Shown one piece after another: positions 1-6,190 of a DNA stretch of 22,207 nt. Both the position numbers and the translations under genes were made by a program. The stretch is from Lentisphaeria bacterium (GTDB lineage: Bacteria > Verrucomicrobiota > Lentisphaeria > Victivallales > Victivallaceae): the NCBI GenBank assembly GCA_900768515.1, contig CAAGDG010000126.1, positions 1 through 22,207 of the forward strand. Direction: 5' to 3'. The notes beneath the pieces were generated by a model. The model saw only the letters and a program-made list of their open reading frames with translations, was not told the DNA's origin and did no database searches. Positions within the stretch are counted from its first letter, which is position 1. The number at the start of each line of letters is the position of its first letter.

Positions 1-1
1 C

Positions 2-535
2 CGCGCCGCGGCGGAGGCGGCCGGCGCCCGGGTGGTCTCAGGAACCCAGCGGGACGAGTTCGTCGAAGTCGATGTCAAAGGCGCTCGCAGAATGGTTCAT
101 CCGAAGGTCCAGAAGCTGGTCCTGGAGTGCGATGTGTTCTTCAACGTCCCGGTGCTGAAACACCACGGCGGCGCGAAACTGACCTGCGCAATGAAGAATC
201 TGATGGGAATCGTCTGGGACCGGCAGTTCATGCACAAGAACGACCTTCAGCAGTGCATCGCCGACGCGGCGCTGATCCGCCGTCCCGACCTCAACATTGT
301 GGACGCCTACCGGATCATGTGTTCCGGCGGGCCGCGGGGCAACGCCAGTTCGGTCATCCGGAAGACCCGCAGTCTGCTCGCATCGCGGGACATTGTCGCG
401 GTCGACACCGCCGCGGCGAAGCTGATCGGCTTCCCGACGAATTCGATCAGACATCTGAAGAACGCCGAGGACCTCGGCCTCGGAACCATGGCGCTCGACC
501 AGATCGACATCCGGAGAATTGATCTCAAGGGGTGA
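2..535 (+). CDS. DUF362 family protein, C-terminal part (5' end outside window)
   Basis: The frame is open to the left edge without a stop, so this is the C-terminal ~178 residues of a longer protein; the GTG at 32 is probably internal. The segment reading VFFNVPVLKHHGGAKLTCA followed by MKNLMGIVWDR, and the later AVDTAAAKLIGF, match the conserved core of DUF362, whose members are usually 300 or more residues and often sit with or carry 4Fe-4S ferredoxin modules. The biochemical role of the family is not settled; a redox or metal-related function is inferred from context only. The stop (TGA 533-535) is one base before the ATG of the downstream iron-sulfur membrane protein, so the two are almost certainly co-transcribed and probably translationally coupled. 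Family assignment is fairly sure; the function is not. Confidence 0.85.
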   Translation, partial: RAAAEAAGARVVSGTQRDEFVEVDVKGARRMVHPKVQKLVLECDVFFNVPVLKHHGGAKLTCAMKNLMGIVWDRQFMHKNDLQQCIADAALIRRPDLNIVDAYRIMCSGGPRGNASSVIRKTRSLLASRDIVAVDTAAAKLIGFPTNSIRHLKNAEDLGLGTMALDQIDIRRIDLKG

Positions 536-536
536 T

Positions 537-2153
537 ATGTTCCGCTGTAAGATTCTGAAATATCTGCGGGTCGCGGTCAGTCTCGCGGTCCTGGCCTGGT
601 TCGGACTGTTTTTCACTTCGTTCTGGCCGCGGAGCACTGCTGCGGCGAAAGGGGAGCTTCTGCCCGCATTGCTGCATTCGTTCCACCATCCCGCCGTGCT
701 CGCGGTTGCGGCGGCGGCGGGAATTCTGGTGCTGACCTGGCTTTTCGGCCGGTTCTACTGTTCGTTCTGCTGTCCGCTCGGCGTGCTGCAGGATATCGCC
801 GGAAGACTGGGGCGGATTCTGAGTTTCGGGAAGCTGCGCTACCGCTGTTCCCGGAATTGGAGACGGTTCCGTTATCTCTTCGCCATCGCGCTTTTTGCGC
901 TGGCGGCAGGGGGGCTGGTCATTCCGATCGGTTTCTTCGATCCCTTCACGCTGTTCGGACGGAATGCCAATTCGCTCGGGCAGCCGGCGCTGGTGGAGCT
1001 GTTCAATTATCTCTACACCGAGTGCAATTGGGAATCGGTGATGCCGATGGAGCCGAAGCCTCCGGTTCCGCTCGGGGTCTGGCTGCCGCCCGCGCTGTTC
1101 CTGATTGCGATTCTGGCGGCGGCGTTCTGGCGGGGGCGGATCTTCTGCAATCTGCTCTGTCCGGTCGGGGCGCTGCTTGGCGCGGTCTCCCGCAAGGCGC
1201 GTTTTCCGCTCTCGCTTTCACCGGATATCTGCGTCCGGTGCGGAAAGTGCGCGAAAGTCTGCAAGGCGGGGTGTATCGATGTCCGCAACGGCAAGCTCGA
1301 TTTCGAGCGCTGTGTGCTTTGCATGAACTGCCTGAACGCCTGCAACTTCGGAGCGATCCGCTTCGGTTGCCGGCCGTCCGGACCGGGCTCTTCGGAATCC
1401 ATCCCGGCCGCGGAGGAAACGAACGGGAAGAAGAGCGAGTCGACGCCGGAAAAAGTCGACACCTCCCGCCGCGGATTTCTGCTGACAGCCGGAGCCGTCG
1501 CCGCCGGCGGCGCACTTCTCGGGGCCGGAGCCCGGAAAGCGGCCTTCTCCCCGTCGGAGACGGGGGCCGGAACGCCGCCGCCGGTCATGCCCCCCGGTGC
1601 CGGGAACCGGGAAGAGTTCTTCTCTCGCTGTACCGGCTGTCAGCTCTGCGTTGCCAACTGCATCGGGCGGACGCTGAAGCCGGCGCGGTTCGAGTACGGT
1701 CTGGGCGGAATCGGGCAGCCGCGGCTGTCGTTTGAGAACGGCAGATGTGAATTCAACTGCCACGCCTGTTCGAGTGTCTGTCCGACCGGGGCGCTCAAGG
1801 ACATCGGACTGGCGGCGAAGCAGCGCTGCCGGATCGGGACGGTCCATTACTTCCGGGAGCGCTGTGTGGTGGTGACCAACCACTCCTCCTGCGGCGCCTG
1901 TGCCGAACACTGTCCGACCGGCGCATTGCAGATGGTTCCCTACGAGGGTCATCTGACAATTCCGAAGGTGATTCCGGAACTCTGTATCGGCTGCGGCAGC
2001 TGCGAATACATCTGTCCGGTGCTTCCGGTCAAGGCGGTAGTCATTTACGGCAGCCGCGTCCAGGATGTTGCCGCCGATCCGGCGGAAGTGCTCCGGAAAC
2101 CGGAGACGCCGGCGGCGGAAAACACCGGTGAGCTGGAGGAATTTCCGTTTTGA
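537..2153 (+). CDS. NapH-NapG-like fused polyferredoxin membrane protein
   Basis: A 538-residue protein that joins two electron-transfer modules normally encoded separately. Residues 1-225 are a NapH-like membrane domain with about four membrane helices and two CxxxCP motifs (C75-C79-P80 and C204-C208-P209). Two 4Fe-4S motifs follow at about 232-246 and 259-269. A twin-arginine motif SRRGFLL (310-316) then precedes a hydrophobic Ala/Gly/Leu helix, as in a Tat signal. The rest (365-495) is NapG-like, with Cys clusters at 365-375, 404-415, 452-459 and 483-493. In Nap systems NapH is a quinol-side membrane protein and NapG a Tat-exported ferredoxin, so here one chain could carry electrons across the membrane. 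The terminal oxidoreductase is not in the window. ATG 537 was chosen because AAGGGG (527-532) lies just upstream and the previous stop is at 535; a TTG at 519 is possible. Confidence 0.85.
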   Translation: MFRCKILKYLRVAVSLAVLAWFGLFFTSFWPRSTAAAKGELLPALLHSFHHPAVLAVAAAAGILVLTWLFGRFYCSFCCPLGVLQDIAGRLGRILSFGKLRYRCSRNWRRFRYLFAIALFALAAGGLVIPIGFFDPFTLFGRNANSLGQPALVELFNYLYTECNWESVMPMEPKPPVPLGVWLPPALFLIAILAAAFWRGRIFCNLLCPVGALLGAVSRKARFPLSLSPDICVRCGKCAKVCKAGCIDVRNGKLDFERCVLCMNCLNACNFGAIRFGCRPSGPGSSESIPAAEETNGKKSESTPEKVDTSRRGFLLTAGAVAAGGALLGAGARKAAFSPSETGAGTPPPVMPPGAGNREEFFSRCTGCQLCVANCIGRTLKPARFEYGLGGIGQPRLSFENGRCEFNCHACSSVCPTGALKDIGLAAKQRCRIGTVHYFRERCVVVTNHSSCGACAEHCPTGALQMVPYEGHLTIPKVIPELCIGCGSCEYICPVLPVKAVVIYGSRVQDVAADPAEVLRKPETPAAENTGELEEFPF

Positions 2154-2182
2154 CGCGGATGGTCCGGGGGGGCGAGAGGCCG

Positions 2183-2953
2183 ATGATCAGAAATTTTCGT
2201 TGTGTGCTTCGGATTGCGGCGGTGAGCATCTGGTTTTTTCTGCCGGCGGTCTGGGCGGCGCTTTTCAACCGCCGGAGGGACGCTGCCGCATACCGGCGCG
2301 CCGCCCGGTGGACGTCGTACTGGGCGCGGGTGTCGGCCCGGCTCTGCGGAATCCGGGTGGTTGCGCACGGGGATCCCACGGCTCTTTCGGGCGGACTGCT
2401 GGTGTCGAACCATCTCGGTTATCTTGACGTGGTGTCGCACGCGGCGCTGTTTCCGATCCGGTTCGCTCCGAAGATTGAATTGAAACGCACGCCGGTGCTC
2501 GGCTGGCTGGTCGGTCAGAGTCTTCCGATCTGGGTGGACCGCGGTTCCCGGCTCAAGTCGGCGGAGGTGGAGCGGGAGATCGAGCGTTCGCTGGCGCTGG
2601 GACAGACCACGGTGGTCTATCCGGAAGGGACCACGACCGACGGGGAACACGGCTTGCTGCCTTTTAAATCGACACCGTTTGAGGCGGCGGTGAAATCGGG
2701 TGCGGCGATCCAGCCTCTGCTGACGTTCTACCGGAGCGAACCGGAGGGGGAGGGGCCGCTGGCCTGGTTCGGAGATATTTCGATGTACAAGCATATCTGG
2801 CATACGCTGGGAATCCGGCGTATCCGGGCGGATGTTTACATTCTCCCGATTCTGCGTGCGGAACCCGGCGAGGAGCGCAAGGAGCTGGCGGTCCGGGTCC
2901 ACGCATTGATGGAACGGGAATACTGGAGGATTCGGCAGAATGAACAAGCCTGA
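2183..2953 (+). CDS. 1-acyl-glycerol-phosphate acyltransferase-like (PlsC family)
   Basis: A lysophospholipid acyltransferase-type protein of about 256 residues. The N-terminus has a hydrophobic segment (IAAVSIWFFLPAVWAALF) expected to anchor it in the cytoplasmic membrane. The catalytic HX4D motif is seen in SNHLGYLD, and the substrate-binding motif in VYPEGTTT, with KSTPFE further on. Family members transfer an acyl group from acyl-ACP or acyl-CoA to lysophosphatidate or a related acceptor; the acceptor here cannot be told. The start is uncertain: ATG 2183 follows GAGAGG at 2174-2179 with tight spacing, ATG 2159 has no clear ribosome site, and TTG 2150 overlaps the previous stop (TTGA) with GGAGG at 2135-2139. 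The 3' end overlaps the next gene by 14 bases, which ties it to the CobS-like protein. Confidence 0.85.
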   Translation: MIRNFRCVLRIAAVSIWFFLPAVWAALFNRRRDAAAYRRAARWTSYWARVSARLCGIRVVAHGDPTALSGGLLVSNHLGYLDVVSHAALFPIRFAPKIELKRTPVLGWLVGQSLPIWVDRGSRLKSAEVEREIERSLALGQTTVVYPEGTTTDGEHGLLPFKSTPFEAAVKSGAAIQPLLTFYRSEPEGEGPLAWFGDISMYKHIWHTLGIRRIRADVYILPILRAEPGEERKELAVRVHALMEREYWRIRQNEQA

Positions 2954-3734
2954 AATCTGGCTGCGCGGCGCGGTTGCCGCCTGGGAGATGGTGATCGATT
3001 TTCCGTTGCCGGAGCCGTTGCGCCGGCGCGGCGCCGGACCGGTTCCGGGAGGCGTTGTGCTGGCCTGGTTCCCGCTGATTGGCCTGCTGGCGGGCGCCGT
3101 GATCGCACTGGCGGCCTATCTGGTGGGCGCGGTGCTGAATCCGGTGGCCGGCTCGGTGTTGTTCGCTCTGCTCGGAGTGCTGTTTTGGGATTGCAAGGAT
3201 TCCGGCCGGGGCGTCGCTCTGATCGCCTCTCTCTTCTGGCGGAAACTGCAGGGAGAACCGATGGTTGAAGCACTGCCGGAACTGGATTCGAATGTGATGC
3301 ACGTCACTTCGATTCCGGCCGCGGTTTTTCTGACCGTGCTGGAGATTTTGAAACTGGCGCTGCTCTTTCTGCTGAGTTTTTACGGTGCGAAGTTCTGGCT
3401 CGGCGCACTGCTGGCCGGGAGCTTCTCGCTTCAGGGACTGCTGGCGACACGCCCCGGTCGGCAGGACGCCGCGCCGCTGCTGGTCCTTGCCGGAGCAGAG
3501 GATCAGCGGGCATTTCTGCTGACTTCGCTGGTGGTCTGGGTGATCTGTTTTCTGTTTTTTCCGCTGGCGACGCTGGCGGCGGTGCTGATCCTCAACCTGA
3601 CTTCCGGAGCGTTGGCCAGAGGATTGGAGCGGAATTACGGCGGGGTGACGGCTGATCTGATCACGCTTTCCGGCGCCCTGGCCGAGTTGCTGCTGCTTCT
3701 GGTGGGGATCGGCGGCGCGATCACCTTTTCATGA
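2940..3734 (+). CDS. CobS-like polytopic membrane protein, degenerate active-site motifs
   Basis: A 264-residue, very hydrophobic protein. FPLIGLLAG at 44-52 and the C-terminal GGVTADL at 234-240 followed by ALAELLLLL match the start and end signatures of adenosylcobinamide-GDP ribazoletransferase (CobS), and the length and helix pattern fit. However, the CobS aspartate-rich motif (HLDGLADTADG-type) is replaced by FWDCKDSGRG (82-91), keeping only D84 and D87, and the MKDSRIG-type motif is replaced by ELDSNVMHVTS (114-124). The usual TGD at the end is TAD. It is therefore doubtful that it makes cobalamin; no other cobalamin gene is visible. The start has a good ribosome site (GGAGG 2925-2929) and lies inside the 3' end of the acyltransferase, suggesting a shared role, possibly in membrane lipid chemistry (inference). 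Confidence 0.65.
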   Translation: MNKPEIWLRGAVAAWEMVIDFPLPEPLRRRGAGPVPGGVVLAWFPLIGLLAGAVIALAAYLVGAVLNPVAGSVLFALLGVLFWDCKDSGRGVALIASLFWRKLQGEPMVEALPELDSNVMHVTSIPAAVFLTVLEILKLALLFLLSFYGAKFWLGALLAGSFSLQGLLATRPGRQDAAPLLVLAGAEDQRAFLLTSLVVWVICFLFFPLATLAAVLILNLTSGALARGLERNYGGVTADLITLSGALAELLLLLVGIGGAITFS

Positions 3735-4245
3735 TGGTCGGCGTGAAAAGGCCGACGGCCGTAAAATAGATCCCGTACCACGGAGCGAGCGCGAGGAGGT
3801 CTTCCGCGCGATGCAGGGGAGGGAGGATGGCCGCCGCGGCGGAAAACAGGGCGGCGACAAGCGTTGCGCTGAAATTCCACTTTTGCATTTTCCCCGAACA
3901 GGCGGCGGAAAGGAAGCCGGCCGCGGTTGCCGCCGCCCAGATCGCCGCCGCCCAGATCGCCAGCCGGTCGTGGCGGAACGCCACCAGGCATATCGCGGCC
4001 GCGGCCGGGAACAGCAACAGCAGCGGCCGCAGCCGGGCATGGCCGCCGCTTCCCTTTCCCGGCAGCAGAGCTGGAACGCTCAGAATGACGACAATCCAAC
4101 CCATCCAGAGAAAGAATTCCGCAGCGGCGGCCGGCGCGACGAGTAGCAATCCCCCCGCGGTCAGCGCCGCCGCCGACCGCAGCAGGGGCGGCGCCCCCTG
4201 AAATCCGAAGAGCAGCCGCCGGAATTCCGTACAGGAAAAAATCAT
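3721..4245 (-). CDS. Hypothetical small integral membrane protein
   Basis: A 174-residue protein that I do not recognise. It is dominated by Ala/Leu-rich hydrophobic stretches, suggesting about five membrane helices, with short charged loops (GKGSGGHARLR, FRHDRLA, SGKMQKW) and a basic C-terminus (IMKR). It is the only minus-strand gene in the left half of the window. Its 3' end overlaps the convergent CobS-like gene by 14 bases (3721-3734). The ATG at 4245 is preceded by GGGG nine bases upstream and by the AT-rich divergent region shared with tsaD. A 15-base in-frame duplication encodes IWAAA twice. Open frames on the opposite strand in this stretch are less convincing because they give basic, low-complexity proteins, but a purely spurious frame here is not excluded. 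Confidence 0.6.
   Translation of the reverse strand: MIFSCTEFRRLLFGFQGAPPLLRSAAALTAGGLLLVAPAAAAEFFLWMGWIVVILSVPALLPGKGSGGHARLRPLLLLFPAAAAICLVAFRHDRLAIWAAAIWAAATAAGFLSAACSGKMQKWNFSATLVAALFSAAAAILPPLHRAEDLLALAPWYGIYFTAVGLFTPTIMKR
3929..3958. repeat. Perfect 15-bp tandem duplication (2 copies)
   Basis: GCCGCCGCCCAGATC occurs twice head to tail at 3929-3943 and 3944-3958, and the next bases begin a third partial copy (GCC). It is in frame in the minus-strand membrane protein and duplicates the residues IWAAA inside a predicted membrane helix. It is a likely slippage product and may vary in length between strains. Confidence 0.9.
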
Positions 4246-4269
4246 ACTGAAACCCCGGATTTGAAACGA

Positions 4270-4305
4270 TTGCCGATTGTTTTTGGGGTAAAGATATAGT
4301 ATATT
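4270..4305 (+). promoter_or_regulatory. Promoter of tsaD-gph
   Basis: The AT-rich stretch before tsaD contains TTGTTT (4277-4282), a 17-base spacer and TATATT (4300-4305), placing transcription start near 4312 and leaving a leader of roughly 24 bases. An alternative pair is TTGCCG (4270-4275) with TATAGT (4295-4300), spacer 19. The 11-mer TTGCCGATTGT at 4270-4280 recurs upstream of greA at the same distance from its TATATT. A promoter for the divergent membrane protein probably lies in the same gap, but I cannot pick one out. Confidence 0.65.
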
Positions 4306-4335
4306 TATGAATAGTCAAGTTATCAGGGGTAAATC

Positions 4336-5412
4336 ATGAGTTTGATTCTTGGGATCGAAACGAGCTGCGACGAGACCGCCGTTGCGGTGGTTCGCGACGG
4401 TTACGAGGTCGTTTCGAGTTGCGTTGCCACCCAGATTGCGAAACACGCCGTCCACGGCGGCGTGGTGCCGGAACTGGCCGCGCGGGAACATCTTGTTGCG
4501 CTCAATCCGGTGACGGAGGCGGCGCTCGGCGAAGCGGGCGTGACATTCCGCGATCTGGATGCGATCGCGGTGACGCAGGGGCCGGGATTGATTCCCGCGC
4601 TGCTGGTCGGCCTGAGTTTTGCCAAAGGACTGGCGATGGCGAACCGCCTTCCGCTGATCGGGGCGAACCACTTTCTCGCACACATTTACGGCGCGTTTCT
4701 GGATGAAGCGAACATTGCACTGACGGATCCGGCCACCTATCCGGTGCTCGCGCTGGTGGTCTCAGGCGGCCACACTTCTCTGATGCTGATCGAGGAGGAT
4801 GGCCGCGCCCGCCAGCTCGGATGCACCATCGACGACGCCGCCGGAGAAGCGCTCGACAAGGGATCGAAGCTGCTGGGGCTTGGATATCCCGGAGGGCCGA
4901 TTGTTCAGAAGACCGCCGAGGGCGGGGATCCTCACCGCTTCGAATTTCCCCGGCCGCTGACCGGCTCGGCAGGGAAGCCGCTGGCTCCCGAAAACCTCTA
5001 CAACTTCAGCTTCAGCGGCATCAAAACCGCGTTGCTCTACCATGTTCGGAACCACGCCGGGAGCGACGGCAAATTGCCGCCGGAACTTTTGAAGGATACG
5101 GTCGCCTCCTACCAGGAAGCGGTGGTCGACGTGCTGGTCCGGAAAACGCTGCTGGCGGCCCGGAATTTTGGCGCGAAGACCATTGTCGCCGCCGGGGGAG
5201 TCGCCTGCAATGCGGTGCTGCGCGAGCGTCTGGAGAAGCTGACGCCTTCCGGCGTCCGGTTGCGTCTCGCCCAGCGCAAATATTGCACCGACAACGCGGC
5301 GATGGTCGGCGGGCTGGGATTTCACTATCACCGCCGCCGTGCATACGCGCCGCTGGACATCGATGCATTCGCGCGTCTGCCGCAGATCACACAGGTCCCG
5401 TTTCTGGGATGA
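4336..5412 (+). CDS. tsaD: tRNA N6-adenosine threonylcarbamoyltransferase TsaD
   Basis: TsaD transfers the threonylcarbamoyl group from TC-AMP to A37 of ANN-decoding tRNAs (t6A), working with TsaB and TsaE in the cytoplasm. The 358-residue length is typical. Visible signatures are the N-terminal GIETSCDETAVAVV, the metal-binding NHFLAH (H112, H116), VVSGGHTSL, the nucleotide-contacting DDAAGEALDKGSKLLGLGYPG segment, AAGGVACN and the metal-ligand aspartate in CTDNAAM (D319). All key residues are intact. AGGGG at 4325-4329 serves ATG 4336. It is the first gene of an operon with gph nine bases downstream and has its own promoter. No tsaB or tsaE is in the window. This is one of the most secure calls. 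Confidence 0.98.
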   Translation: MSLILGIETSCDETAVAVVRDGYEVVSSCVATQIAKHAVHGGVVPELAAREHLVALNPVTEAALGEAGVTFRDLDAIAVTQGPGLIPALLVGLSFAKGLAMANRLPLIGANHFLAHIYGAFLDEANIALTDPATYPVLALVVSGGHTSLMLIEEDGRARQLGCTIDDAAGEALDKGSKLLGLGYPGGPIVQKTAEGGDPHRFEFPRPLTGSAGKPLAPENLYNFSFSGIKTALLYHVRNHAGSDGKLPPELLKDTVASYQEAVVDVLVRKTLLAARNFGAKTIVAAGGVACNAVLRERLEKLTPSGVRLRLAQRKYCTDNAAMVGGLGFHYHRRRAYAPLDIDAFARLPQITQVPFLG

Positions 5413-5421
5413 GGAGGAGAG

Positions 5422-6060
5422 ATGGTTCAACTGATCGCATTCGATATGGATGGAACTCTGATCGATTCCCGGCTGGATCTCGCCGGGGCGGTCAACTACA
5501 TGCGCGGCACCATGGGGCTGGAGCCGCTTGGAACGGAACGGATCGTGACCTTTGTCGGAAACGGCATCGGCAATCTGGTGCAGCGTTCCATTGCGGATTC
5601 CGAAGTGGATTTTGAGGAGGCCCTGCGCCGGATGAAGCGTTTTTACAGCGACCACCTGGTCGATACCACACGACTGTATCCCGGGGTCGCGACCGGACTG
5701 CGCGAGCTCAAAGCGGCGGGGATTGTTCTTGCGGTGGTTTCCAACAAGCCGACGCCGGCCTGCCGGACCATTCTGGAAAAACTCGAGGTCGCCGACTGTT
5801 TTGAGGAGGTGATCGGCGGAGATTCCGACTGCCCGCTCAAACCGGAACCGGACGCGTTGCTTTTCCTCCGCCGGAAGTATGACTTTCCGGTTGAAAACTG
5901 CTGGATGTTCGGCGACCATTACACCGATCTGGAGGCCGGCCGCCGGGCGGGGTTCCACCGTGCTTTCGCCCGTTATGGCTTCGGGGATGCGCGGCAGGAG
6001 GCGTGGAACTTCGCGGTGGACTCTTTCCCGGAATTTGTAATGGCGGTCAAAGGATACTGA
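5422..6060 (+). CDS. gph: HAD-family phosphatase, probable phosphoglycolate phosphatase
   Basis: A 212-residue haloacid dehalogenase superfamily hydrolase. The nucleophile motif FDMDGTLIDS gives D8 (nucleophile) and D10 (acid/base). VVSNKPT is the motif II region, KPEPDALL supplies the motif III lysine, and MFGDHYTDLEAG is the acidic motif IV. The helical cap between motifs I and II and the sequence pattern fit the Gph/PGP subfamily, which hydrolyses 2-phosphoglycolate to glycolate, for instance after DNA end repair. Related HAD enzymes such as PpaX or broad sugar phosphatases cannot be excluded. GGAGGAGA just before ATG 5422 is a strong ribosome site. The nine-base gap to tsaD indicates co-transcription; an inverted repeat right after the stop may mark the operon end. 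Confidence 0.85.
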   Translation: MVQLIAFDMDGTLIDSRLDLAGAVNYMRGTMGLEPLGTERIVTFVGNGIGNLVQRSIADSEVDFEEALRRMKRFYSDHLVDTTRLYPGVATGLRELKAAGIVLAVVSNKPTPACRTILEKLEVADCFEEVIGGDSDCPLKPEPDALLFLRRKYDFPVENCWMFGDHYTDLEAGRRAGFHRAFARYGFGDARQEAWNFAVDSFPEFVMAVKGY

Positions 6061-6066
6061 CCTGGC

Positions 6067-6104
6067 GGATTTCTTCATGAAATCCCGGCTTTTCTTCATG
6101 GAAA
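6067..6104 (+). promoter_or_regulatory. Paired dyad repeats upstream of the glycoside hydrolase (operator candidate)
   Basis: GGATTTC (6067-6073) and GAAATCC (6079-6085) form a 7-base inverted repeat around TTCAT. The core TTTCTTCATGAAA (6070-6082) recurs as TTTCTTCATGGAAA (6091-6104), exactly 21 bases downstream, close to two helical turns. The arrangement resembles tandem operator sites for a dimeric regulator ahead of a catabolic gene. Alternatively, the first dyad followed by CTTTTC could be a weak terminator for tsaD-gph. No clear -35/-10 pair is visible between these repeats and the gene. Confidence 0.4.
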
Positions 6105-6177
6105 CGGAGTGGCGCTGAAGCTTTTTCCGCGGTAAGGTAAGAGATAAGGCATTTCCGGGATTGCCCCAACAACATTC

Positions 6178-6182
6178 GGAGG
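6178..6182 (+). promoter_or_regulatory. Ribosome binding site deciding the start at 6191
   Basis: GGAGG followed by AAAAAGTC lies eight bases before ATG 6191. It argues against the in-frame TTG at 6161, which would place this site inside the coding region. Confidence 0.8.
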
Positions 6183-6190
6183 AAAAAGTC

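Noticed and set aside
3929..3958. Tandem 15-mers considered as the start of a CRISPR or other repeat array
   Set aside because: Only two adjacent copies without spacers, in frame in a gene; a slippage duplication is sufficient.
3811..4201. Two overlapping + strand frames opposite the small membrane protein
   Set aside because: Products are basic and low in complexity, have no upstream ribosome site, and the minus-strand frame gives a coherent membrane protein.
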